Assembly (NCBI GenBank): GCA_017302255.1
Contig: JAFLDV010000020.1
Span: 1 to 64,000, forward strand
Direction: 5' to 3'
DNA length: 64,000 bases
Origin: Gammaproteobacteria bacterium
GTDB lineage: Bacteria > Pseudomonadota > Gammaproteobacteria > Enterobacterales > Alteromonadaceae
The translations under genes and the position numbers were made by a program. This document shows, in pieces, positions 10,164 through 19,012 of this stretch. Below the pieces are notes generated by a model. That model was not told the origin of the DNA. It did not search any database and saw only the letters and a program-made list of their open reading frames with translations. Position 1 is the stretch's first letter. Each line of letters begins with the position of its first letter.

Positions 10164-10799
10164 TTATCGAGCCAGTATCGGGAATAACCCCTTTAGCCCT
10201 AAACTGATGAATTCAATCGATATCGCGGCCAGAATCAAACCCATTACCCGGGTGATTATGTTCATACCAGTCTGACCAAGTTGTTTGGCTATTTTACCTG
10301 ATAAGCGCATCAAAATGGCAATAATGATGCCGACAATCACAATTTCCGCAGAAACGATTAAATAATGCTGCCAATCATGGGCCCGATTTCCGTATAAAAT
10401 AATCGAACTGATAGCGCCAGGCCCCGCCAACATTGGCATCGCCAAAGGAACAATAGCGATTGATTCACGGGTACTAGCTTCAACTCGCTCAGCCTCGGTA
10501 TTTTTAGCGCCACTTGTCTGCGCATGCAGCATCGAAATAGCCATCAACAAAATCAGAATGCCACCGCCCACTCGGAATGAGTTCACCGAGATGCCGAAGA
10601 AACTTAAAATCAGTTCACCGAAAAATAGCGTGACTAACAAAATGATAGTCGCAGCCTTCGCTGCAGTCATGGCGACGTATTTTTTATCATGTTCACTGTG
10701 ATGCGCAGTGAGCGATAAATACAAAGGCAAAGCACCCAGTGGATTGAGAATGGCAAAAATACCAATGAAAATTTTTAGATATTCCTGCAGTTCTAGCAT
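10164..10799 (-). CDS. MarC family (NAAT) inner-membrane protein
   Basis: A 211-residue polytopic membrane protein with about six hydrophobic segments. The hallmark PF01914 motifs are present: FAILNPLGALPLYLSLT in the first third and the repeated AMPMLAGPGAISSIIL in the second half. Members are called NAAT amino-acid transporters on the strength of one archaeal homologue; MarC itself is not a multidrug determinant. The substrate here is unknown. It lies 12 bases upstream of the DUF2066 gene and could be cotranscribed with it and hda. Confidence 0.88.
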   Translation of the reverse strand: MLELQEYLKIFIGIFAILNPLGALPLYLSLTAHHSEHDKKYVAMTAAKAATIILLVTLFFGELILSFFGISVNSFRVGGGILILLMAISMLHAQTSGAKNTEAERVEASTRESIAIVPLAMPMLAGPGAISSIILYGNRAHDWQHYLIVSAEIVIVGIIIAILMRLSGKIAKQLGQTGMNIITRVMGLILAAISIEFISLGLKGLFPILAR

Positions 10800-11060
10800 G
10801 AAATTCCCTTGAAAAAGTGATGGTTTAATTAGTCATTGAAACAATTTGCTGAGACGATTGCAATATATTGTCATCGACAGAATGATAAAGATAAGAATGC
10901 TATCTCTAAGCAAAACAATAGCTTTTATGCCCATGCTGCAAATATGCCAGCAAAACTAGAACAGTAAAAACACCATAGCCGTCTTTTGTCGTTCATGATG
11001 AACTGGTATTCGCAGCAGCCTGACTCTGCGCAATTGGCACAATGCCTCGCCAAAAAATAA
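10800..11060. other. intergenic region with no gene recognised
   Basis: About 260 bases between the marC start and the bamC terminator, rich in A and T near marC. It must hold the marC promoter. No open frame with a ribosome site, tRNA-like fold or strong hairpin was recognised. Confidence 0.5.
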
Positions 11061-11084
11061 TAAAGCCACCTCCTGGTGGCTTTA
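11061..11084 (-). terminator. intrinsic terminator of dapA-bamC
   Basis: Perfect nine-pair stem AAAGCCACC/GGTGGCTTT with a TCCT loop, followed on the minus strand by TATTATTTTTT. It lies about 34 bases after the bamC stop. Confidence 0.9.
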
Positions 11085-11117
11085 TGTTAATCAGTGAAGC
11101 ATTCAGCAAAACACAAA

Positions 11118-12179
11118 TTACAATTCGATTTTGTTAGTTCGGATGGCTTCAACCAAAATTGGATATACTGCGTCCATAGTCGCTGCATCCAATGCTTTAC
11201 CTTCGTTGTCACTCAACTGGATCAACGTCCCTTGATCAGACTTGGTTAATTTAACTTGGTATTCTTGTTCCGCTAGTGGCAACTCTGGCGCGGCAGCTTC
11301 ACCCCAAATTGCATCCCAGAAACCAGATTCAGGTTTGGTGAACTTCACGAAGTAGCGGTATTCTGTACGGTTTAAATCCGTCACTTCTAATGACACGCTT
11401 TCAAACAATACTTCCAGTTGTGCCCAAGCAGTATCAATTGGTAGCTTAGTTAACAACACTGCATCCCCTGCTTCAGTGGACACTCGGGTCAATTGTACAT
11501 CCGGCAGCTTAGACTTAGCTTCACGGATCGCCGCAAGCTCAACAGTTGCAATATGGTCAATAATTCGATTTAAAAAGTGAGCTTCTTCCCGGCGCTGAGC
11601 GACAGTGGTCAGTTTCACTTCAGGATCTTGATACTTGAGGGCGGTCAAATGCACGCTCACACCGATGGTGCGGCCATGTGTTTTCGGCTCTAAAGTCACC
11701 ACAAACTGTGCTTGTTGGCTAAGTTCTTGATCTTTCCAAAACCAGAAACCAGTTTCTTCGTACTGATTTACCCAATCAGTCTTGAATTCAAGGGCTTTCT
11801 TTTCAGTAACGTCAATTTTGTTTTCTTGCATAAAACCAGCGATGTTGGTCTGCAAGTATGGTAACAACTCACCAGTATATTCAGAGCGATCAAACCAAAC
11901 GCGCACATTTTTGTCTTCTTCTTCGACACTTGAGTTAGTGGCAACAGACAAAATTTGCACTGGCGGGCGTAAATCAAGATCTTCGCCGCGCTCCCCTGCG
12001 GCAACTTGCGCAGGCAGATCGAATTGACCTGGTTTACGTGGTGCAGACAAACCTTGCGGAATTTGCAATTCAGCAACACGAGTTTCATCAACAACTTTTT
12101 CGGTTTCTTCAAAGCCCAACATCGAGCAACCAGTCAGCAGTACCGTGGCAACCAATGTGCCGGGGATCCAATATTGCAC
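11118..12179 (-). CDS. bamC: outer membrane protein assembly factor BamC
   Basis: Lipoprotein of the BAM complex that inserts beta-barrel proteins. The 353 residues begin with a lipoprotein signal ending in LLTGC (Cys18). The following unstructured segment and two helix-grip domains fit BamC, with LQIPQGLSAPRKPGQFDLP matching the N-terminal strap that contacts BamD. It lies ten bases after dapA in the conserved dapA-bamC operon and ends at a strong terminator. Confidence 0.95.
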   Translation of the reverse strand: MQYWIPGTLVATVLLTGCSMLGFEETEKVVDETRVAELQIPQGLSAPRKPGQFDLPAQVAAGERGEDLDLRPPVQILSVATNSSVEEEDKNVRVWFDRSEYTGELLPYLQTNIAGFMQENKIDVTEKKALEFKTDWVNQYEETGFWFWKDQELSQQAQFVVTLEPKTHGRTIGVSVHLTALKYQDPEVKLTTVAQRREEAHFLNRIIDHIATVELAAIREAKSKLPDVQLTRVSTEAGDAVLLTKLPIDTAWAQLEVLFESVSLEVTDLNRTEYRYFVKFTKPESGFWDAIWGEAAAPELPLAEQEYQVKLTKSDQGTLIQLSDNEGKALDAATMDAVYPILVEAIRTNKIEL

Positions 12180-12189
12180 CTAAAAACTC

Positions 12190-13071
12190 CTAAAATTTTA
12201 AATTCGCTTGGTGTAGCGCTTGTTCGATTGCAGACTGGTGAATTGGTTCCAGCTGTGTGAGCGGTAATCTGGCAAAATCTGAATTAATAAGGCCAAGTCG
12301 CCATAATGCCCATTTTGATGGGATTGGATTACTTTCTATAAATAAGTCTCGATGCAGTCCTTGCAGCGTCTGGTCAATTTGCTCAGCTGTCGTTCTATCT
12401 TGTTGCACTGCCGCCTTAATCATCTGGCTCATCGCCAGTGGCGCTACGTTAGTCGTTACCGAAATAACGCCATGACCACCTTGCAGCAAAAATTCACAAG
12501 CACTGGCGTCATCACCGCTTAACAGCAGGAAATCGTTCGGACAAAGCTTTTGCAACTCAGCTAACCGCGCAAGAGAACCCGTTGCTTCTTTAATACCAAC
12601 GATGTTCGGCACAGCGCTCAGTGTTGCGACTGTTTCCGCCAACATATCAACGCCGGTGCGACCAGGCACGTTGTAGAGCAACACAGGTTTATCAGTTGCC
12701 GCTGCAACCGCTTTAAAATGCGCAACCATACCAGCTTGCGTCGGTTTGTTGTAATAAGGCGTTACTGTCAGAAAACCATCTATCGCCAGCTCGTTGAGCT
12801 GTTTGGTTTTTTCTATTGCTTCAGCAGTAGAATTTGAACCATTGCCAGCGATGATCTTAACGCGGCCCTGCACTTCATCAAGGACAAACTGCATCACAGT
12901 TAATTGTTCGCTAAACGGGATAGTGGCCGCTTCGCCAGTGGTTCCCATGATAACTAAACCGTCTGTACCGTTATCAACCTGATAATTAAGCAGTTTTTTA
13001 AGACTTACATAATCAACCTGCCCATCAGCTAACATAGGGGTGATAATTGCAACAAGACTACCGCTGAACAT
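12190..13071 (-). CDS. dapA: 4-hydroxy-tetrahydrodipicolinate synthase
   Basis: Condenses pyruvate with aspartate semialdehyde in the lysine/diaminopimelate pathway. From the ATG at 13071 it has 293 residues, the family length, beginning MFSGSLVAIITPM. It shows GTTGEAAT (substrate-binding Thr), YYNKPTQAGM with the catalytic Tyr, and GIKEATGS with the Schiff-base Lys (about residue 161). A 30-residue upstream extension in frame has no family similarity and is rejected. Divergent from gcvR, as in E. coli. Confidence 0.97.
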   Translation of the reverse strand: MFSGSLVAIITPMLADGQVDYVSLKKLLNYQVDNGTDGLVIMGTTGEAATIPFSEQLTVMQFVLDEVQGRVKIIAGNGSNSTAEAIEKTKQLNELAIDGFLTVTPYYNKPTQAGMVAHFKAVAAATDKPVLLYNVPGRTGVDMLAETVATLSAVPNIVGIKEATGSLARLAELQKLCPNDFLLLSGDDASACEFLLQGGHGVISVTTNVAPLAMSQMIKAAVQQDRTTAEQIDQTLQGLHRDLFIESNPIPSKWALWRLGLINSDFARLPLTQLEPIHQSAIEQALHQANLKF

Positions 13072-13168
13072 AACCGAGACTCCACAAATTTCAGGCTGCC
13101 TATAGTAATGAGCATGACCGCTTAACACAAGCAACAGCGTTCGGCTCTGATGAATTTTCAATAAATTA

Positions 13169-13177
13169 TGCTAAACT
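13169..13177 (+). promoter_or_regulatory. possible extended -10 promoter of gcvR
   Basis: TGCTAAACT is an extended -10 match (TGnTAnnnT) placed so that transcription would start around 13184, before the GGAGAG ribosome site and ATG at 13213. No clear -35 is seen. Confidence 0.3.
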
Positions 13178-13212
13178 GCGATGCCCTATTCGCCTTGGAG
13201 AGATGCTATCAG

Positions 13213-13740
13213 ATGGCGCAACAATTAGTAGTCACCGCCATTGGTGCCGACCGCACTGGGATCGTCAGTCAACTTGCTCGTTTGGTAAGTGACTGTAATT
13301 GCAATATCGTTGACAGCCGCATGGCAATTTTTGGCAACGAATTCACCTTTATCATGCTACTGTCTGGCGATGCTGCGGCCATAAGCAAAATCGAATATTT
13401 GTTACCGAGTTCAGCGTTTGAACTGAATTTGCTAACCATGACAAAACGCACTTCATCGCGAGTACTACCGCAACTATCGGCGCCTTACATCATTGAATAC
13501 ACTGGTGTTGATAAAGTCGGAACCTTAGGTGCTATTTCTAGTTTATTGGCGGAACACCAAGTCTATATTGGCGCGTTGAGATCTGAAACCATTCATCCAA
13601 CCGTAGATGGCCCTGCCCATACCCACACGGTAATGACGGTACAATTGCCAACTGAGATGGCAGTTGAGCAGTTGCGGGACCTAGTAATGAAAAAGCTAGC
13701 GAAAATGCAACTAACCGGCAATTTTGTCTTGCAGAGCTGA
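13213..13740 (+). CDS. gcvR: glycine cleavage system transcriptional repressor GcvR
   Basis: Two-ACT-domain protein that in E. coli binds GcvA and, with glycine, controls gcv expression. From the ATG at 13213 (GGAGAG upstream) it has 175 residues. ACT 1 begins LVVTAIGADRTGIVSQLARLVSDCNCNIVDSRMAIFGNEF, and ACT 2 begins YIIEYTGVDKVGTLGAISSLLAEHQVYIGALRSE. An ATG 45 bases further upstream would precede the likely transcription start. It sits between divergent dapA and bcp, the conserved order. Confidence 0.93.
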   Translation: MAQQLVVTAIGADRTGIVSQLARLVSDCNCNIVDSRMAIFGNEFTFIMLLSGDAAAISKIEYLLPSSAFELNLLTMTKRTSSRVLPQLSAPYIIEYTGVDKVGTLGAISSLLAEHQVYIGALRSETIHPTVDGPAHTHTVMTVQLPTEMAVEQLRDLVMKKLAKMQLTGNFVLQS

Positions 13741-13813
13741 CAACCGCTAACTGTTGAAGCCGCGACAATCGCCGTTAGTATCAAATTTTTAAATTAATCA
13801 GCGAGATAGCAGC

Positions 13814-14278
13814 ATGCAAACTATTAAACAAGGCGACCTTGCGCCAAATTTCAGCCTTCTCAACCAATTTGGCGAAAGCGTCGAACTTGCCGCGTTACTA
13901 CGTAGCAATAGAGTACTGGTGTATTTTTACCCAAAAGCAATGACTCCAGGTTGCACAGTACAAGCCTGTCAACTGCGTGACCATCAGCCACAATTCGATG
14001 AGAAAAATGTCACTATCGTTGGCATCAGCACCGATCCAGTGAAAAGTTTGTTGAAGTTTAGCGAACGCGACCAATTGAAATTCATTTTGTTATCTGACCC
14101 AAATCATGAAGTTGCCGAAGGATTTGGCGTGTGGGGCGAGAAGAAATTCATGGGCAAAGTCTATGATGGTATCCATCGCACGAGTTTTTTAATCGGGCAG
14201 GATGGCAAAGTTGAGCAAGTGTTTGATACTTTCAAAACATCAAACCATCATGACGTGGTGTTAGCTGCTTTAGCTTAA
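13814..14278 (+). CDS. bcp: thiol peroxidase Bcp (peroxiredoxin Q)
   Basis: Reduces peroxides using thioredoxin. The 154 residues match AhpC/TSA family Bcp proteins. The active-site block YPKAMTPGCTVQACQLRD gives peroxidatic Cys47 and the resolving Cys52 five residues later, the Bcp/PrxQ spacing. Downstream of gcvR in the conserved gcvR-bcp pair. Confidence 0.96.
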   Translation: MQTIKQGDLAPNFSLLNQFGESVELAALLRSNRVLVYFYPKAMTPGCTVQACQLRDHQPQFDEKNVTIVGISTDPVKSLLKFSERDQLKFILLSDPNHEVAEGFGVWGEKKFMGKVYDGIHRTSFLIGQDGKVEQVFDTFKTSNHHDVVLAALA

Positions 14279-14319
14279 GCAGCTTGTCTGCGCTAACTGT
14301 GAAATTGGAGGCAATATCC

Positions 14320-14928
14320 ATGAAACTATTTTATTCACCAGGCGCCTGTTCCATGGCATCGCACATCGCCTTGCATGAATCAGGATTAAAACACGACATT
14401 GCCAAAGTCGATTTACGCAGTAAAACATTGGCAGATGGCAGTGATTACCGCCAAATATGCCCACAAGGTTATGTCCCAGCATTACAGCTAAAAAATGGCG
14501 AGTTACTCAGCGAAGGTCCTGCAATACTGCAATACATTGCTGACCAAGCCCCTGCCGCTAATTTAGCTCCCGCGAATGGCAGTTTTGCTCGCTACCGTTT
14601 ACAAAGCACCTTGAATTACATCGCGACGGAAATTCATAAGAATTTCAGCCCATTGTTTGACCCAACTGCCAGTGCAGATGCCAAAGCAAGCGCAGTAACG
14701 CGACTAAATGCTCGATTCCCACAGTTCGATCAACTGTTGGCCGCGCAAAACTACCTAGTCGGCGATTATTTTACCGTCGCAGACGCATATCTGTTTACTG
14801 TATTGGGCTGGGCGCGGATGGTAAAATTTGATTTAAGCCCATTCGCTAATCTTCTCGCTTATAAAGACCGAATCGCTACCCGACCTTCAGTAATAGCAGC
14901 CATGACTGCTGAGGGATTGATTCGATAA
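14320..14928 (+). CDS. glutathione S-transferase, bacterial beta-class
   Basis: A 202-residue GST. The thioredoxin-like N-domain begins MKLFYSPGACSMASHIALHESG, with the Cys10 of beta-class enzymes. QGYVPALQL carries the cis-Pro, and LLSEGPAILQYIAD binds the gamma-glutamyl group. The alpha-helical C-domain follows, with VADAYLFTVLGWA as its N-cap motif. The ATG at 14320 has a strong GGAGG eight bases before it. It begins the accessory stretch between bcp and perM and lies 12 bases before the PQQ enzyme gene, suggesting cotranscription. Confidence 0.92.
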   Translation: MKLFYSPGACSMASHIALHESGLKHDIAKVDLRSKTLADGSDYRQICPQGYVPALQLKNGELLSEGPAILQYIADQAPAANLAPANGSFARYRLQSTLNYIATEIHKNFSPLFDPTASADAKASAVTRLNARFPQFDQLLAAQNYLVGDYFTVADAYLFTVLGWARMVKFDLSPFANLLAYKDRIATRPSVIAAMTAEGLIR

Positions 14929-14940
14929 CAGGAGTTCAAA

Positions 14941-16056
14941 ATGCGTCTGTCCACTACGATGTTGACTTGTTTATTAGCGGTGAGTGTTCACAGCAAGGCC
15001 GCTGAATCGGCGTTTTTAGCGAGCGAAACGGCCAAATTAAGAATCGACACTGTAGCGTCAGGTCTTTCCCATCCTTGGGGGATAGCCTTTCTGCCGGACG
15101 GCCGCATGCTCGTGACAGAACGTGATGGCCGCCTGCGTATCGTCTCAGCAGATGGCAAACTCGGCGCACCAATTGCTGGTTTGCCGCCAATTGCGGTAAA
15201 CGGACAAGGTGGTTTGCTTGATGTGTTGCTGGACAAGGATTTCGCGACAAATCAAAAAATCTACTTAAGTTTTGCCGAACCAGGTCCAAATAATACCAAC
15301 AGTACTGCCGTGCTAAGTGCAACCCTGATGGATTCTAAGCTGGAAAATAGCCAAGTTATTTTCAGCCAAACCCCAAAATATGACAGCAAATACCATTTTG
15401 GCGGTCGCTTAGTGCAAGAACAAAGCGGCAATCTGTTCGTGACGCTTGGTGACCGAGCAACTCAGCGCGCAGATGTGCAACCTCTGAATACATTAATCGG
15501 CAAAGTTGCTCGGATAACAGCAACTGGTAAAGCGGCTGAGGGTAACCCTTTCACCGCTGATAAAACTGCGTTAGCGGAAATTTGGTCGGTTGGTCATCGG
15601 AATATTCAAGGAGCGACCTTGGATCCGCAAGGCCGGCTATGGACACATGAACACGGCCCGCAAGGTGGTGACGAAATTAACATCACTGCTGCAGGGAAAA
15701 ATTATGGTTGGCCGTTAATCACCCACGGTGAAGAGTATGGCGGCGGTGTTATTGGTAAAACTAGCCAAACTGGTCTTAAGCAACCTATGCATTATTGGGT
15801 GCCATCAATTGCGCCAAGCGGTATGAGTTTTTACCAAGCGCAATTATTCAAAACTTGGCAAAACAATCTCTTAGTGGGCTCTTTAAAGTTTGGCCAGTTA
15901 GTTCGACTTGAAATCAAAGACGACAAAGTTGTACATGAAGAGCGCATTCGAATCGGCAGTCGTATTCGCGATGTGCAGGTAGGCCCGGACGGCGCGGTAT
16001 ATCTGCTCACCGATGAAGACGATGGCAAAATCTTAAAACTAACGCCGTTGCCTTAA
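14941..16056 (+). CDS. yliI: PQQ-dependent aldose sugar dehydrogenase, exported (YliI/Asd type)
   Basis: Periplasmic six-bladed beta-propeller that oxidises aldose sugars with pyrroloquinoline quinone and calcium. The 371 residues start with a signal peptide (cleavage around SKAAES). The core shows LSHPWGIAFLPDGRMLVTER, a catalytic His in HFGGRL (His152), and the PQQ/Ca region GHRNIQGATLDPQGRLWTHEHGPQGGDEIN followed by GKNYGWP. AGGAG precedes the ATG. The gene is directly upstream of a PqqU-like receptor. No PQQ biosynthesis gene occurs in the window, so the cofactor may be imported. Confidence 0.92.
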   Translation: MRLSTTMLTCLLAVSVHSKAAESAFLASETAKLRIDTVASGLSHPWGIAFLPDGRMLVTERDGRLRIVSADGKLGAPIAGLPPIAVNGQGGLLDVLLDKDFATNQKIYLSFAEPGPNNTNSTAVLSATLMDSKLENSQVIFSQTPKYDSKYHFGGRLVQEQSGNLFVTLGDRATQRADVQPLNTLIGKVARITATGKAAEGNPFTADKTALAEIWSVGHRNIQGATLDPQGRLWTHEHGPQGGDEINITAAGKNYGWPLITHGEEYGGGVIGKTSQTGLKQPMHYWVPSIAPSGMSFYQAQLFKTWQNNLLVGSLKFGQLVRLEIKDDKVVHEERIRIGSRIRDVQVGPDGAVYLLTDEDDGKILKLTPLP

Positions 16057-16102
16057 TTGCGTGATAACACATCACTTGTTTTTTGCAGCAAAGCATCCAA
16101 TT

Positions 16103-18175
16103 ATGAGGGCCGCAGCCAGTAACTGCGGCGACTTCCATATCAAGGCCATTCACTGCGGTCAGTTCGCTTTGCTCTTAAGTTTATGTTTTAGCAGCAAGAT
16201 CAGTGCAAACGAATCAGCGCTAACTGACACCGACATAGAACGCATCAACGTTTCTTTTATTGAACACAATTATGCGTGGCTGCGCACTAGCGCTGCGCTG
16301 CAACAACGCGATCTGCGTGGCCAATACCCCCCAATTGACAGCGCCTCTTTATTGCAGGGCATCGCAGGGTTGCAAGCTGATCAGCGTGGCAATTTTGCTC
16401 AAGATAGTCGTATTAGTGTGCGCGGTTTTGGCACTCGCAGTAGCTTTGGTGTGCGTGGCGTGGAAATGACCTTGGACGGCTTGCCGTTATCCACTCCAGA
16501 TGGCCAAGTACAGCCTTCCACTTTAATGCTCGGACAAATACAACAAGTTGAAGTACTCAAAGGTCCATTTGCTGCGCTCTATGGCAACGCCAGTGGCGGT
16601 GTAATCGCATTTGTAAGTAAACCAGCCGTGGCTGGCGGCATACAATTACAACAGCAGCATTCAGCGTTGTTCGACAGCAACAGCCTGTTGATTGGAAACG
16701 ACCTCGGCGAGTTTGCGTGGGCTCAAAGCAAGCATCAAGGTTATCGTGCGCACAACAGCGCTCAAAAAAGACAAGCCTATTGGCGAAAAGCCTTTGAACT
16801 ATCAACCGAACTCTCATTGCACCTGCGCTACGATTGGTCAAATGATCCGCTACTTGAAGACCCACTGGCACTGACCGAAGCCGAATGGCGGCAAGATCCG
16901 ACCCAAACAGCGAACGTCGCCACGCTTTTTGACACGAAAAAATCGTCTGCACAACAAGGCTTGAGTGCCAGATTGAATTTCGACGCTGAAGAATACAATT
17001 GGCAGCTTTCGAGCTGGCAGCAAGAAAGGCAAATTCAACAATATTTGGCGTTTACTGGCGACGCCCAAACCAGTGCTGGCGGGATCGTCGACTTAACTCG
17101 ACGACTCAGGGGCCTAAAAGGGCAATTGCAACACAGTATCGATTGGGGTTTTTGGCAAATAGTGGCCAGCGCCGAGCGCAGCACTGACCAACGTTTGGGT
17201 TTTGTGAATCAATTTGGCAGTCAAGGAGCACTTCGCCGTGATGAAACCGGTGACGTCAGCGCCCAAGATCTCGGAACCAACGTTCATTTGATTGCAAGCA
17301 CCGATCTAGACATATTTGCCGGTGTGCGTGTCAGCCATCAGCGTTTTCGGGTTACCGATTGGTTTATTAATCAAGGGAATCCTGACGATAGTGGCGCAAA
17401 ATCTGAATCACACGCGCACTGGGCTTTGGGAAGCACTTATCAGCTAAGCAATTGGCAAAGCCTCAATCTTAGTGTTGGTGAAGGCTATGAAAGCCCTACC
17501 CTGACTGAAATGGCCTACACAAAAAATGCCGCAGGTTTGAACCTCGGACTGCAGGCCGCAAAGGCGCTGCAATGGCAAGCAGGCTGGAAGTATGCAAAAG
17601 CGCAATCAAGCATTAGCTTTGATCTTTTTCATATCGATACTAATGATGAGCTGTTGATTGATCAGTCGGTCGGCGGTCGCACTAGCTACCGGAATGCGGC
17701 AAGTACCCGCAGGTATGGCGCGGAATTTAGCGCAGAGTGGCATCAAACCGAGTTTTGGCAACATCGGTTGAGCGCTACTGCGATCGATGCTCGTTTCCAA
17801 ACGCCTGATCAGGCATTGATTAATGGCCGACAATTACCCGGATTAGCCAAACATCAGTTCAGTTGGCAGGTCGACTGGTATCCACTGCAAAGCCAGAGTT
17901 GGCAGCTGCAAAGTATTGTTGACTTCAAAAGTAAAATGGCGACCGATGATCGCAATCAGCAATTTGCACCTGCAGCAACACTATGGCGCATCCAAAGCCG
18001 CTGGCAGGGCGAGTTTTTTGCAGGACAATGGCAAGCATGGCTCGCTGGCGAGAACATAGGCAAAAAGCAGTATGTTGGCGCAGTGGTCGTGAATCAAGGC
18101 AATGGCAGAAGTTTTGAACCTGGCCTGCCGCGGCAATGGCTCGCTGGAATTCAGTACAGTTATCAGCTAAATTGA
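16103..18175 (+). CDS. pqqU: TonB-dependent receptor closely resembling PqqU/YncD
   Basis: Outer-membrane beta-barrel with plug domain, about 690 residues. The plug has SIRGFGTRSSFGVRGVEM-like sequence, LDGLPLSTPDGQ and VEVLKGPFAALYGNASGGV. The barrel has GYESPTLTEMAY, LGLQA, GGRTSYRNAASTRRYGAE, and a C-terminal KQYVGAVVVNQGNGRSFEPGLPRQW. These align segment by segment with E. coli YncD as recalled, now known as the PQQ importer PqqU. Adjacent to a PQQ-dependent dehydrogenase, this supports PQQ uptake. The start is uncertain: ATG 16103 gives a long n-region before FALLLSLCFSS; a GTG at 16061 is possible. Confidence 0.8.
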   Translation: MRAAASNCGDFHIKAIHCGQFALLLSLCFSSKISANESALTDTDIERINVSFIEHNYAWLRTSAALQQRDLRGQYPPIDSASLLQGIAGLQADQRGNFAQDSRISVRGFGTRSSFGVRGVEMTLDGLPLSTPDGQVQPSTLMLGQIQQVEVLKGPFAALYGNASGGVIAFVSKPAVAGGIQLQQQHSALFDSNSLLIGNDLGEFAWAQSKHQGYRAHNSAQKRQAYWRKAFELSTELSLHLRYDWSNDPLLEDPLALTEAEWRQDPTQTANVATLFDTKKSSAQQGLSARLNFDAEEYNWQLSSWQQERQIQQYLAFTGDAQTSAGGIVDLTRRLRGLKGQLQHSIDWGFWQIVASAERSTDQRLGFVNQFGSQGALRRDETGDVSAQDLGTNVHLIASTDLDIFAGVRVSHQRFRVTDWFINQGNPDDSGAKSESHAHWALGSTYQLSNWQSLNLSVGEGYESPTLTEMAYTKNAAGLNLGLQAAKALQWQAGWKYAKAQSSISFDLFHIDTNDELLIDQSVGGRTSYRNAASTRRYGAEFSAEWHQTEFWQHRLSATAIDARFQTPDQALINGRQLPGLAKHQFSWQVDWYPLQSQSWQLQSIVDFKSKMATDDRNQQFAPAATLWRIQSRWQGEFFAGQWQAWLAGENIGKKQYVGAVVVNQGNGRSFEPGLPRQWLAGIQYSYQLN

Positions 18176-18235
18176 CTACAAGACTTATCACAAGGAGGCC
18201 GTGATCTAAAATTTCGCATGTAAGTAGGCTGATCG

Positions 18236-19012
18236 ATGAATGTGATAAAACCTCTGGGTTTGCTGTTTTTACTATTATTTAGCCTGTGCAGTGTCGCGGC
18301 AACGCCTCCGACCATTCGACTTGCTCAATACCATAGTCCTCCATATTATTTTGCTGAGAATGAGCTAGCACCGACGGGTTTAGCCATCGATTTATTGCGC
18401 CCTGTTCTGCACCAATTAGGTTGGCAGTTACAGATCGTCGTCTGTCCCTTTCCTCGCTGCTTGAAAATGTTGGAACGTGGCGAAGTTGATGTGATGCCGG
18501 GCCTTTTACGTAACTCAGAACGCGAAATATTCATTCATTTTGTCCAGCCGCCGATGATGAGTTTTCACTCATCTTTTGTATTTTATGCACGCCCGGAAAA
18601 TCCAACACCACTGGCGAGCGAACAACAACTGCAAGGCCATAGCATTGCGGTCATGCGGGACGCCGTTTACTACTCTGGTTTTCAGCAAATTCCGCAATTG
18701 AACAAAATTCCGGTGGTATCTGAGGCAAAAGCCTTAGAAATGGTGCTGCAGAAGCGTGTTGATTTTACCATTATGGTTGAAGAAACCGCGGCGGGAGCTT
18801 TTAACACTGCAGGAATAGCAGAGACAGAATTGGTCAAACAACCGTTTTCTGTGGCCAGCGACATTCTCGGTTATTTCGGTTTTTCAAAACGTTCGGCAAA
18901 TGCTAAGTACTTACCGCAACTCGAACGTGCCATGACTGAGCAACAGAAGCTCGGTCTATATCAGCGCATGTGGCAGCGCTATGACATTGCCGAGCATCCA
19001 CGCACTAAGTAA
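18236..19012 (+). CDS. periplasmic solute-binding protein (SBP_bac_3 family), orphan
   Basis: A 258-residue protein with a signal peptide (cleavage around SVAAT) and the type II periplasmic binding fold: IRLAQYHSPPYYF, PTGLAIDLLRPVLHQLGWQLQIV, and LERGEVDVMPGLLRNSERE in lobe 1. No ABC permease or ATPase gene is nearby. Such stand-alone members in aquatic gammaproteobacteria often have no known partner. Last gene of the accessory block; its 3' end overlaps convergent perM by eight bases. Ligand unknown. Confidence 0.82.
   Translation: MNVIKPLGLLFLLLFSLCSVAATPPTIRLAQYHSPPYYFAENELAPTGLAIDLLRPVLHQLGWQLQIVVCPFPRCLKMLERGEVDVMPGLLRNSEREIFIHFVQPPMMSFHSSFVFYARPENPTPLASEQQLQGHSIAVMRDAVYYSGFQQIPQLNKIPVVSEAKALEMVLQKRVDFTIMVEETAAGAFNTAGIAETELVKQPFSVASDILGYFGFSKRSANAKYLPQLERAMTEQQKLGLYQRMWQRYDIAEHPRTK

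Noticed and set aside
13072-13161. Thirty-residue N-terminal extension of DapA
   Set aside because: The family starts at MFSGS; the extension contains no conserved sequence and covers the promoter region.
13072-13212. Lysine riboswitch ahead of dapA
   Set aside because: The divergent gap is only 141 bases and shows no multi-helix structure; it is too short for the lysine class.
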